A stretch of 64,000 nucleotides of DNA from Lingula anatina. Taxonomy: Eukaryota > Brachiopoda > Lingulata > Lingulida > Lingulidae. The stretch is taken from assembly GCF_001039355.2 (NCBI RefSeq), contig NW_019773781.1:517692-581691 (forward strand). The letters run 5' to 3'. Under the pieces are notes generated by a model. It was given only the letters and a program-made list of their open reading frames with translations. It did no database searches and was not told the DNA's origin. The translations under genes and the position numbers were made by a program. Shown here in pieces: positions 21,101 through 32,960 of the stretch; position 1 is the first letter of the stretch, and each line of letters opens with the position of its first letter.

Positions 21101-23861
21101 ATTGTTGTCTTTCTAGTGCTAGAATGTCTGCTTAATATAGTGATGACAGCTTACACATTCGTTTCACATATTTTCCCTGCTGGCAAAAAACTATGCAGCA
21201 GTTGAATATAATTTTCTCTGAATATTGGGCTTGTTTTCCTTCAGGTAGAAATTCTTTGAATTTTTCATATTAAAAAAACAAAGCTTTCACTACTTATGCA
21301 ATAACAAGTCTGACACAGAAGGGTACTACGAAATGTACATTTATTTGTCTATACTACAAATATATATTCCACTATGATAACCTAGCACTGACCTTACAGA
21401 CTACATTTATATGATTCTTGCATGTGCCACATTGAAAAACTACAGATTTATATCGGCCTCATTTACCAAAACTTTCTTCAAGAGGTTCACCAAAACAAAC
21501 TAAGCATATTACAATACAGCTACATTAAAGATGGAACCCCCGTCTCCCGGCACAATATTTAAAATGTCATTCGATATCGTCTTATGCCTCCTGGAACTGA
21601 ACAAGACATGGTGACAATACTGATCGTCTGCTGAAATAACGACTAGTTTGAATCAACGCACTGATAATGTCTCTCTGTATACAGCTCTGGTTCACTTAAG
21701 AACATTTCAAACCATTTTAAGCAAAATATTTATACAATAAAAAGGTCTATCAAAAGAAACCTTATAATGCAATAAATGTTGTCAGTATAATTACAAATAA
21801 AATGTTTGTCATTAGAAAGAGGCAAGTATTACATGGTACAGATGCAAACTTTAGAATTGTGTAAAATTAAAAAAAGCCCATGTATGACTATTTACAAATA
21901 CAAAAACAACCAGAATTTCTACTGGAGAAAGCTGCAGTACAAAAGGAAGCCATGTTTGAGCATCATAAGTATTGAAAAAACAACTTAAGTTAGCAAGGCT
22001 TGTTAATTTGGTCCTTTTACTTCATGAAGTTGCTGCCCAAAAAGTTCATACAACAGGGTTATTTGGGAGCTTCATAGGCAAAGAACACCACATCTTGACT
22101 GCTTACAAAAGCTACCAAACCTCACAGAGTTTAACTGCTTTGGTCATCTTCAAATGAAATAATAACAACTTGCTTAAAGAAAAGAATGAACAATTGCTAG
22201 GAGAGAACTTCTCATTTGAGAAAGTTCACAGGTAGGGGGCACAATTTTGACCAATGGACGGACAGATGTACAGAAACAAACCCAAAATGACAAGGCAGCA
22301 GACAAGATTGGTTCTGCTGTGCTTGATGGGGAAATGGTAGCTTTTGGTAGTCAAGAACACATTGCCAACACCAACATACATTTTGAATGAAGGCAGTGTT
22401 GTAAATCATGGGTAGCCTTCTACAGTTTTATTTTCACCAGTGATGAAGTGCTGCAGGAAATGGAAAAATGCAAGACTGGGTTTCCATGCCTAGATCGATC
22501 CAACAGGATTGGTGTATTTCCATGGGGATTCACGTTAAATCACTACCAACTTAAGCAGCTTAGATGTCTGTCACGCCTTTCGAATCAGCTATGGGGTAAT
22601 TAACTCAGCCTCCAGAAGTTAATTACCCCCTAACAACTTTAGTAGGTGTGACAGACATTAAGCCGCTTAAGTTGACAGCAATACAGTGAGAATCCCCTTG
22701 GAGATAGATCAATCCAAAGTTAGTACGATATCCCTGGGAATAGTCTCTAAGGTGCTGTTGAAATAATATCTACCTAGTCTATCACCTAAAACCCACAGGA
22801 CTGGTCAAAACTTCAATCTGCAATAAAAATGTATAGGCACGTGCATTAAATCTCTTCTGTTATATTCCACAAATGTAACAACAACTATTTTGTAGGCAGG
22901 TTATTCCACAAAAAAATGGACATTTGCATCAGGTCAGTGATGCACATATTTTGTACAATATCTGCATTATCCCAACTTATTTTCGTAATTTATGCTATAA
23001 TAGTACCCTCCAATATGGAAAGAAATCAACAGTAATTTAAGATACTGCCATGACACAAATAACTTTTTTGTGGAATGACCCACACATAAATCTTATCTTG
23101 TTGTTGATCATAACAGATATGATTTAATATTATAAATTCTGATAAAATACTGTTTGAAACTGTTATATAAAGGGTGCACATCATTTTGGAAATGCTTAAA
23201 ACTAGGAGTTGTTTGCAGACTTAAAACACAGAAGGTTTCATAAACTGTCATGTAAAACTGGGAGAAAGGAATAAAATGAAAGCAAATATGCAGAGCATCA
23301 GAAATTGCCCAAAAATGACAACCTAGCTCAAATATTTACAACAGACAAATCATAATTCTTGGTTCTAAGAATAACATACAGACTAATAAATTTGACATGT
23401 ACAACAATTAAAACTGGAAGCATACGTCTAACCATTACTGACATATGTCATTGTGAAATGCTGGTGTTTCTTACTTAGGGTTATTGTGCAGCACCAGGGG
23501 AATTGAAAAAAATACCCTTGAAATTATGTAAAAACTATTGATTGCCACCCTGAGCTTGAGAGCTCTAAAGGAAATTTTAAAATAAACAATTCTTGATAAC
23601 TGAAAATCTTGTGTAAGGCGAGCCACCTGCTCAGGGGCAATGGTCGACTTTCAGAATTTGTGTAAAATTTGGGCTTCTTTTCAAGAGCAGAGATGCTGAA
23701 AATGTTTGGAATTGCAGCTGTTTCGAGCTTAATGTACATAGAAATCAATGTTGAAAAAAAAAAGCCCTTGACAACATTCATGATGAATATTCCACCTGTG
23801 AAGATTTAGTAACACAAGGTTACCAAAAATCGCATTGTCAAGTTCCTGTTTTCCCATTGTC
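21101..23861 (-). other. Convergent intergenic region, probable long 3' UTR of APLF
   Basis: No supported coding region lies in these 2.7 kb. The small open frames are in AT-rich DNA without family resemblance. A palindromic MITE-like element lies at 22480-22741. A further - strand AATAAA (TTTATT on +) is near 21342. The stretch may be APLF 3' UTR in whole or part. Confidence 0.4.
22480..22741. mobile_element. MITE-like element with long imperfect inverted repeats, copy 1
   Basis: Arms of about 100 bases are inverted: GGGGATTCACG... and CAACTTAAGCAGCTTAGATG (left) match the reverse complement of the right arm, which holds CATTAAGCCGCTTAAGTTG and AGAATCCCC. Both arms lead to GTCTGTCAC and GGGGTAATTAAC near the centre. 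A diverged copy with the same core is at about 50905-51128. No coding capacity is present. Confidence 0.6.
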
Positions 23862-26491
23862 TCACTTTGTTCGAACAGGTTTTACTGCCTTTTTGCTTTT
23901 GCCTTTGGACTCTTTGTTAAGTTTTTTAGTATCCCCCTCCTCTCCCTCTGGGTCATAATCAGACCCTTCCTGCTCCTCAGGATCCGATTCTTTGCCCTGA
24001 TCCTCAGGCTCATTCTCCTCATCCTCTTTGCCATCATCTTCGTGGTCTTCTTCTTCTTCTTCTTCTTCTTCATCTCCTTTTTTGTCTGGAAACAGAAAAG
24101 GAAAAACGTAAAATTCATACAATTTAGATTCAAGAATTCAAAAGCAACAACTGCCATACTACCATTCAGTCACCATCATGAATGCCACTGGTCTGTGCCA
24201 AATGAGGGAATAGGAGTAATGAAACAGAAACAACTCTGGGCATGTCTCTATTTGGCCCAAGAGGAAAAGGATTATGATGATGATGTTATATCATACAATG
24301 AAATTCAGAGAGGTACTACAGTGCGATGAAAAATATTAACTGTTACCTTTATTGCCTTTAGTCTTCTGTGGGGTTTTCCTATTAAGAAAGAAAAAATAAA
24401 CAATTCTAATTTCTACAGTTAATGTATAGAAAACACACGTACATGCCCACATACTGCTTGCCTTTTTTCTCGTGGAGAACTTGGGATCAAATCACGGTTA
24501 CAGATTTAGGAAAATGTTTCCCATTTTGGACTCTTTCTTGATAGTAAGATACAGTTTGCAATTTAGTCAACAGATAGGATTCTTTTTAATCTTTACCAAA
24601 ACATGAACTTTGAAACTTAAAATGGTGATATTTACACATGCCCATATTTGGAAGACAGTTGTGACTGTGTAACAGTAAATGATAAAAACTAAGCTCAGAA
24701 TAAGAAGTGTCCTTTCTTTGTTGTATTAGGCCCCATTCAAAACAAGTTGATCCATGGACTAACCAGTCTGCAGATCAAATATGGTGTGGCCCACTTAAAA
24801 CTGTGCCAAAATTTTAAAATTGCTCTCTCACTGCTGAGATGGCCAAATGGGATTTGAGAATCCATTGTCAAGAATACGCCATACTTGACTAGTTCCAGGA
24901 TCAACTTGTTGTGAATGTAGCCTTATTAAAATCTATTGTAATATACCTTGTGCTTTCATTTGCTTCTTCCTCTTCTTTGTCTTCACTCTCCTCCTCTCCA
25001 TCACTGCCATAGTCAGAGTCACCGGGATGGCAGAATTCATTAAAGTGGCCTGGGTTTTTTCTAATATGAAAAATGTACAGTCAAGTGCGAGTCAGTTTAC
25101 AAATAAATGCTGCTGAAAATGGATCAGTCTTGCTACTGAGATCTCAGATATAGTGGCGACTCTAAGTTGTAGTACAAATGTATTACATATAATTTTTATA
25201 AATACAAATATCATGAAATACAAGTTGTAAAATTAAACAATCTTTACATGAGATCTTTAAATTTATAGATTGCCAGTACAGTCATTTGTTGCCCCCAAAA
25301 TAATGTTTTCCATGATTTTGTATTTTTCCTTTTTCGGTCTCATTTCAATGAGGGTTCCAAAAATTAAAGTAAAACTCACTTGTGACATGCTTTTCCTAGC
25401 AAACATGGTCTTCTCTTCTTTCCTGATTTACCATTTTTCTTTTGGTTCTTTTGACCTTTTTTAACTTTCTCTTCTTCCTCCTCAGAGTTTTCCATTTCCT
25501 CCTCCTCCTCTTCTTCTTCTTCTTCCTCCTCTTCTTCCTCAGACTCAGATTCAAATTTCTTCTTTTTCTGTCTCCGTGCTGCTACTGCTGCTGCAGCCCT
25601 CCTTTTACTTGGACGTGGCTTGTACTCCTCCTCATCAGAATCATCAAAGTCAGAGCTGTCATTCTGTCGACGCCTTCCCCGTCCTCTACGATTTGATTTA
25701 GCCGGAGGTCGGCCCTGAATCAAGGAGAAATGTCAATATGTGCATTAGCCAGCTGGAGTAAAAGTTGCTTTTTTTAGCAAGTCCTTATATAAATGTTGCA
25801 AAATACATTGCTCAATAAAAATAATACCAATAAAGGAGAGTAAATTAAATTTTTAACATTATCAAACTTCTTAAAATTTTAAGAGGCTGTTTTCTTTGTG
25901 TCAAGAAAAAAAAAATATCAATTGTACATGAGCACTAAACAACAAATTTGAAGCTGATCATGGAATGGCTCTGTAACTTTAAAACAGGACCTTGTTAACA
26001 ATCTTGTCTTCTCCTCCTAACAATGGCATACCAGAAAGTAATCAAGATTGACTCTACTTTTCTTTCATCATGGTATACCTTTTTCTTCCCTGACTGTTCT
26101 GCCTCCCAGTCGCTGCCGGATTCCTCCTCCATCACGTAGTCACTGTCCTCGTTGGCTTTACTGGAACGTCTGCGAGGAGGAATTTCTTCTTCACTCAGTT
26201 CCTCATCACTCACAATGAAATCGTCAGCTGTAATAATAAGGTACACTTAGCAAATATGTGGTAAGTAAAATATGAATTTCTGTTCTGTTTTATTTTCTGC
26301 CTAGTAGGAGTTGCCAAAAAATTAGAAAAGTGATTGTGACAATCATGAAATCTAAAATTCATAATCTATTAATAAAATTTATATTTTATGCACTAATACA
26401 AACTCTGGACTGATTCTAGCAATGACCAAAAGTATGAACGCAACAATAAATAAAATTCTACACCATTTGTTAACTGTTTGTTTAGCACCTA

Positions 26492-26536
<45 letters not shown>

Positions 26537-29500
26537 CTTGTTTAAAAGTAACTGTTTGCCAAATATTTTACTCACTGTACATGGGCTTTTTCAAAGAAGC
26601 ACTCCTGGAAGGACGTCTGCGTGATAAAGGCTCTTCATCATCGTCTTCCTCACTGCTGCCACCCCGTTTTCTCAGGGTTCGCGTTCTTCTTGTGGGTCGT
26701 CTTCTTGGTCGTTTTGTGGGTTTTATGTCCTCTTCATCCCAATCCTCATCACTGTCATCGTCATCATCATCATCGTCTTTTTCCTCCCCTCTCCTTGGTC
26801 TTCCCCTACCGCGCTTTCCTCTTGTTCTCTGGGGCGTTTCTTCCTCCTCCTCTTCATCAAAATCTTCATCACTTTCATCTTTCCTTCTTCTATTGCCTTT
26901 CTTTTTTGGTATTTCTTCTTCCTCTTCCTCTTCTTCTTCTTCCTCTTCACTCTCTTCCTTCTTTTTTCTTTCTGAAGGAGCTACAACAAAGAAAATGAAA
27001 ACAATGAACACCTACCAAAAAATCCTGAAGCGGTACTTGCCTTAGCCATACTTTTTGAAAGATAAACATATAAACTGAATGGACTTTCATAATTTAAAAT
27101 ATACTGCTCTGTAAAAAGATTCTTCAAACCCAACATCTTTGGATACTCAAGAGAATCAATTAACAACGGCATTACAAAATTTTGAGAAAATTTCAGGAGA
27201 ATTTTAATTTACAGCCAGCCCTTTCACTCCTTGGTGAAGTCCGTCAACCTATCATTTGCTGACATAAAGTCAAAGTCTTCTGTTGTCTCCCTTTGTAAGG
27301 ATTACTGTCACTGTGTCAATATTACCCTTGCTTAAAATCTGATGTTCAAAGACTAAAAATGGTGAATGTTCAATAATTACCAACAAATTTTATGGATCTA
27401 ACTTGCTGCAGTCTAATATTTTTATATTTTTTTCAAGATTTGTTATTTTTAGTAGTATAGTTACTCTCCAACATGAACAAAACCTAAATTTTGCCTTTTC
27501 CTAATCATCCTTTTTTTGATATCATACACAAAACAGTCCTGAGAAATATAATAAATCAATTTGTTTGGACTCAGATAAAAACAGGCATGTTCAGAATTTG
27601 TACATGAAACATACCAGATTTCAGTTGCCCTTTCGTTTTTGGACCTGGTCCTTTCTTGGCAGTGGCTCCCTCTACCATCCAGTCTGGAAGTTTACGCTTC
27701 TTATCTAATGGGAGGGCCATCTCCTTGTCCTCCTTTGTCTCCTCATCCTGTAAAATCAAACAGGAAATGACAGTCATGAGCTGGGCAGGAGACACTGAGC
27801 ACACATTATAAACCAGAAGTAGTAATGGTGACATGGTTAGGGAAGAGACAGGTCGGGACTAAATCCTTGTGTGCTCGCCACACCTATGCATGGTACCTAT
27901 GATACCATGAGACATGAATGAGCCATGAATGTTTTTTAGACCAAACAATCACAAGTTTAGCTATAGTTTATTCAAATCTTAGTGGAATTTTTCATATTAA
28001 TTGACTGTACATGAAGAGCAACATTATAAAACTGCAAAGAGATGTTTTCAAAGTATTAAAAGATCTCCCATCTGATTTTTCCTGACTGTTCATTTCCTTT
28101 TCCTTGAATTTCCTTGAAAAAATGTCACCAAACAAATAAACCACATTCAATTGTGGGCTCTTAGCTTTTGTCTCCATTTTTAGCTCTGATACTCACTTCC
28201 TGCTTTTCATCTTTCCCATTCTCTTCTTCCATTTCCTCTTTTGCAGATGTTTTTTCTGAATTCAGATACGACTTGTAATAACATGGAATAAGCTCTACAA
28301 ATGCCTTCAATACACTAGAGTTATAGAGATGAAATACACTGCATTATGAGTTTTGTTATCTCCTTACATTCACATTGTGTATAATCTTAATGCTAGTTTG
28401 AATGTGAGAACAGAATAAATTTGTAAGCACCACTTTTTGATATGTTAAAGGCACCTTTCTGAATCCAATAACATCAGCAACAATCTAATAGTAAGCAAAA
28501 CCTTTCTGGCTGCAAAATATGAATATCACCATAACACACATCAAAATGACAAAAATTCATTATACCTCATATAAAACTATAATATACCTGCATCTAAATC
28601 TATTTTCATGGCACCCTCCTCATCCGTCTCTTCATCTTTTGCATCTCCATTTCTCATGTCCAGGTAGACGACCTCAAAGAACAACTTCTCTGGCAGCAGC
28701 CCAAACTTGTCTCCATGCTGCAGGGTAAACGGTTTGTCCTTGGGCAAGGTGCACTGTTTTCCTGCTCCGTCTGCCTTTCTGTAGAAGCAGGGGTTTGTGT
28801 GGATCTGAATGACATGTGTGAATAATGCTTTAACATTGGAATCTATTGATTTACAGTTATTAAAAGTTTTATGACTGACCATTTTATACTTTACAGAGCA
28901 TTATACTTTATAAACTTGAAAGCATTTTAACTGGACATATTTTCTTTACTTTAATATGGTGTGACCCACTTGAAAACATGACCAGCTCTGCCCTTGCTGG
29001 GACAGCCAGCGTGGGAGGAATCTATAATCAAATAAGCACCGTATTTGATCCATGGTTGTGAACATAACAATACTTACAGGAGTAAGTATCAACTTTCCCT
29101 CAGGATTCACCTCCAGAGTGGCATGGTTCCTGGACACCCTGGTATCTGTGACCTGGTGGAGAGAACACAGTATGGTAAATATTCACAAATTTTAAACACC
29201 TCAATAATGTTCTATGGACACCCTGGTATCTGTGACCTGGTGGAGAGAACACAGTATGGTAAATATTCACAAATTTTAAACACCTCAATAATGTTCTATG
29301 GACACCCTGGTATCTGTGACATGGGCAAGACCTCAGTCAATAGTTTCTATAATGTTCTTTAGGTTAATTCCCAATGAAACTTTCTTTGTACATAGATTGA
29401 TCCAACTGTTGCTGAATGCAATCAGGTTAACAAATTAAGATGATGCCTGCTGGTATTGAGTAGAATACAGAAAAGCTGGTGATATTACGAGTACTTCAGA

Positions 29501-32370
29501 AATAAGAGAAGGCATGTTAATCTGATTACATTCAGTGCGAGTTCTGTGGAGTTTGATTCAATGAAATTTTCATTCAGTATAAGCCCCATGTGTACCATAT
29601 TCTATATCATTGGGGTTTACCATTATCAGTCACTCATAAAATGAATTTTATGACATCCCATCCCAGTTTTGCAGATTTTTTGAAAATGATTTTTAAAAGT
29701 TACAAAACAATCACTCTGGAAATAAAATGTATCTATTCTTTTTAATTAAGCGATCAATCACATTAATAATACAATATAATACTAGCTGCAGACCAAAAAA
29801 ATTGCCCGACTCCTATCATTTATCATATTCTATAAATAACTGACTGGCATTATGTTCATCATTTGATTTTAAAGCTGTATGATATATGGAAATGGAAAAG
29901 AAGAAATAAGAATTTAGTACTGTGTGTTATTTCTCCCCTGTCCCCAACCCCTTTTTTATGGTTTGTAAGTGTCTGTTACAAAAGCAAACAAAATTATTAT
30001 CTTTATCATGCTGAATGTTAAAATTACTGGGGGCCTTTAAGGTCATACAGAAGTAATGCCTTCTCATCATAATTACCATTTCTATAAAAAAATATTAGTA
30101 CATATAGAAAAATAATAAGCCTTGAGGTGAACGGTACTTTATATTTGCTTTGGGCCTACATAAAGCTGAAATAAACCTTATGTACAGTATGATAGAGAAA
30201 ACAGGAAATAGCCTGCAATAAAATGGCAACAAAACTGCATTACGTCACATGACAACATGGTGGAATCATAGTATGGCCTAGTGTCCTGTTCTTGTATGTA
30301 TACCTCTATCTGTACTTTTTTGTCAAGTACATTCTGGTGTAATAAATGTGTACTCTACTGTATTCATTATTTACATGATCAGACCAGAGAAATGCTATTT
30401 TTTATGAAATATCAGAGACTTTTCAGGTGTTCTATTCATACCTAGGCTTTTATTATACTACAGATCTTTCTAGTTCTCATAGCACGTGTTTTCTTTACAA
30501 GCAAAAAATCTGAATCAGCTCAAGGGTTCAGAAAATGCAAAGGAGATTATTTTATGTATGAAGGGGAGGAGAGGTTTGAGACTGCTTACCATCATCTGAC
30601 ATAAATATACCGTTTTAACACCATTTGTATAGCATCAAATAAGTCCACATGAGACTCCATAATGGAAAGGGATGGCAATGGTGGAAAAAAACTTTGAAAG
30701 CACTATGGGAATGGCTCTTAGACAACAGTCTCAAAGTTGTGTCAATTTTTTTTCTTAATGTAGTAAACCATGCCATTAACAGCCCCCTCATAAAATAAAT
30801 GAATAAATAAATAAATAAATCTCCATGTTTCACTCCATAATTCTGTGCCCCTTTGGCTAGCACATGGACATGGACATTTTAAATCTCAATGACAGGTTTC
30901 AAATTACATCCTTAATTCTCAATAATAAAGTGTCCAACAACTAAATCAGTGCAAATTTAACAGCATAATAATCTGCAAAACACTTCCCTGTAGCTGTAGT
31001 AAGCACTGCCAGCATTACCCATAGTATTTGTCATACATGATACAGTAACAGTCAGAAATGGCTGAGAGGGCTCTATATACATACAAGAAATTATGAGAGT
31101 AGAAAGTTTTTTTACAGATTACCATGATTTAACCACGTCTAGAATGTCTTTGGAAGTTCTTTTTTTACCACAACAGGATGCCTGGGTTTTTTATAGTATA
31201 GTCAAATATCTGTCAATGACATTTTGTGAATGTTTCCAACGAGATCAATCTTTATTGTCTTCTCCTGAGAAATGGCTGAGAGGGCTCTATATACATACGA
31301 GAAATTATGAGAGTAGAAAGTTTTTTTTTACAGATTACCATGATTTAACCACTTCTAGAATGTCTTTGGAAGTTCTTTTTTTACCACAACAGGATGCCTG
31401 GTTTTTTTATAGTATAGTCAAATATCTGTCAATGACAATTTGTGAATGTTTCCAACGAGATCAATCTTTATTGTCTTCTCCTCTACAGCAATCAATATAC
31501 TATGGATTAATTTCATCAGTTTACCTGCATCGTGTTGCATTAATATGCATTTTTCAGATTATGGTTTTGCTAATTAAATCAGAAAATATACCAAATAGCA
31601 TACAAGTACACAATTTTTATTCTAATAAGAGTTACCCGTATCTCAAAGTGAGCTTCTTTACATCCACTTCTTTAAGCATGATTGCAAATGATATACAAAT
31701 AATCTTACAGGCAGGTTAATAAAATCTGTCAGCAGAAAATATTTCTGAGTTTAGAAGCTTCCTGCTGCAGGAAATTAGATCTCATCTCAAACTAGCAAAT
31801 CACAATGTTTTGACAAAACAGTGTGCTTTCATCTCTGAAACTTGATCTTCCCTTTCTATTAATATCCTCTTCAAAGAAATAGTTTTAATATGATGGTGTG
31901 TTCCCTAAGGAAAGAAGTTCATTTTCACGAAGGAAAATGTTCTAGCCAATCTAGCCATTTGATGTAAATCACAGCTTTTATTTATTTTTAATGGCTTCAC
32001 TGTGGTGCTTTTCCCTAAATTATCTAAGAAAGACACGACACTTTATAATGTCATGTGTGTCATTACCATCAGTGCTGAAGCACTTTCCATACATTTCCTT
32101 AGAAACCACTGCTACCCGAGAGGATCGTGTCTGAACAATATCCAGATTACGTAATATTCATGACATGAATATAAATCTCATTAGCAATCTCTCCACAGTA
32201 ACTTGTGCAGACTGACGACACAAAACAACAAAGGCATCATATATAAATCTCACTCACGCAAGGGACACAAAGCGTACCTTAAGAAGAGTGCCTCTGCCGA
32301 TGGTGCATTTTTCCTTGGGTATTTCAATGTTTTCGCCTCCGTCAAGAGATCGTAACTCGACGCCGGACAT
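23862..32370 (-). CDS. APLF: APLF-like protein (FHA, Ku-binding motif, one PBZ finger, acidic tracts)
   Basis: Eleven coding exons on - join in phase: 32370-32278, 29152-29078, 28804-28588, 28255-28197, 27747-27615, 26980-26576, 26227-26079, 25714-25380, 25060-24947, 24378-24347 and 24085-23862, giving 611 residues. Residues 1-110 are an FHA domain (TIGRGTLLK, RVSRNHATLEV, HTNPCFY). KKRKLPDWM (about 164-172) matches the APLF Ku-binding motif. CLLGKACHKKNPGHFNEFCH followed by PGDSDYG (about 481-505) is a PBZ poly(ADP-ribose)-binding zinc finger; human APLF has two. Acidic runs alternate with basic blocks, and the acidic C-terminus (DPEEQEGSDYDPEGEEGD) fits the histone-chaperone tail. APLF is recruited to DNA breaks through XRCC1/XRCC4 phospho-sites, Ku and poly(ADP-ribose) to assist end joining. 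The middle (about 195-480) is longer and more charged than in human APLF. Confidence 0.88.
26490..26533. repeat. (CA)n microsatellite in an APLF intron
   Basis: About 20 consecutive CA dinucleotides lie 43 bases beyond the 3' edge of the 405-base APLF exon (exon low end 26576), inside the intron. Confidence 0.9.
29131..29330. repeat. 84-base tandem repeat spanning an APLF splice acceptor
   Basis: Starts at 29131, 29215 and 29299 give an 84-base period. Copies 1 and 2 are nearly identical and copy 3 diverges after about 25 bases. The unit includes the APLF exon 2 acceptor (CCACCAG|GTCACAG on -) and the first 22 bases of that exon, so decoy acceptors sit in the intron. Confidence 0.85.
29331..32277 (-). 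other. APLF intron 1 (coding), about 3.1 kb in total
   Basis: This is AT-rich intron between the first two coding exons. It contains a two-copy tandem repeat at 31054-31483. The 208-codon + strand open frame at 31093-31719 arises from that repeat and has no family resemblance. No gene is called. Confidence 0.6.
31054..31483. repeat. Two-copy tandem repeat (about 214-216 bases) in APLF intron
   Basis: The block beginning AGAAATGGCTGAGAGGGCTC at 31054 recurs from 31268 with very few changes and a length change in a T-run. Confidence 0.85.
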
Positions 32371-32579
32371 TGCGGCTGGACAGACTGTCGAATGAATGAC
32401 GAGAAATGAGGTCACGCACCGGTATGTCGCTTTGGCTATATTTCCATTGAAATGAACTCCACACTCTGAAATGAAGCATATCAAACGACTTTCGTTGAAA
32501 CAAAGAGGAATCTCAAGTGAAGAAATGGTTAATATATGCATGCATGAGGGAGAAAATAAGATATTTTAGTCGCACTTAC

Positions 32580-32640
32580 CTCAAAGGCACCTGCAAGCTA
32601 CTCGGCCATGTTGTTTTGTTTTTTAAAGTGCATCGCCTTC
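32580..32640 (-). other. APLF: Probable non-coding first exon of APLF with a 3-codon uORF
   Basis: On -, a GTAAGT donor at 32579 and an acceptor at 32385 (CGACAG|TCTGTCC) would join a leader exon to the exon that carries the APLF start. The leader holds ATG GCC GAG TAG (32609-32598), a minimal upstream open frame. The 5' edge is not visible, so 32640 is nominal. Confidence 0.4.
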
Positions 32641-32878
32641 TTGTCTCTGAATACTAAAGAGTGTCTCAGCTAACACAATGAGGAAGGTAATATATCTTAT
32701 CAAAGATTTTTTGTCGTTTTCGTCGTAGAAAATTTTCGTTTTAAAATAACCAAACAAAGTGTTAAGAAGGTGTTTCATATCTTTTTCCCGGTTTCTAACA
32801 AAATATGAAATAACAATTTAGCTTGTCACCTTGATCTGTTATGAACCTACTGAAGTAGGCTATACTACCACTAGTTCT

Positions 32879-32960
<82 letters not shown>

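Noticed and set aside
23835-24329. 164-codon + strand open frame with hydrophobic runs
   Set aside because: Antisense shadow of the acidic last APLF exon. Hydrophobic runs are the complement of E/D codons.
26422-27045. 207-codon + strand open frame rich in serine
   Set aside because: It is the antisense of GAA/GAG/GAT-rich APLF acidic coding sequence plus a CA microsatellite. The - strand reading has correct splice sites and phase.
29045-29362. Protein of 28-residue repeats on the + strand
   Set aside because: It is the antisense reading of the 84-base DNA repeat, which is open because the period is a multiple of three.
31093-31719. 208-codon + strand open frame in the APLF intron
   Set aside because: Generated by a two-copy tandem repeat, with no splice logic or family resemblance.
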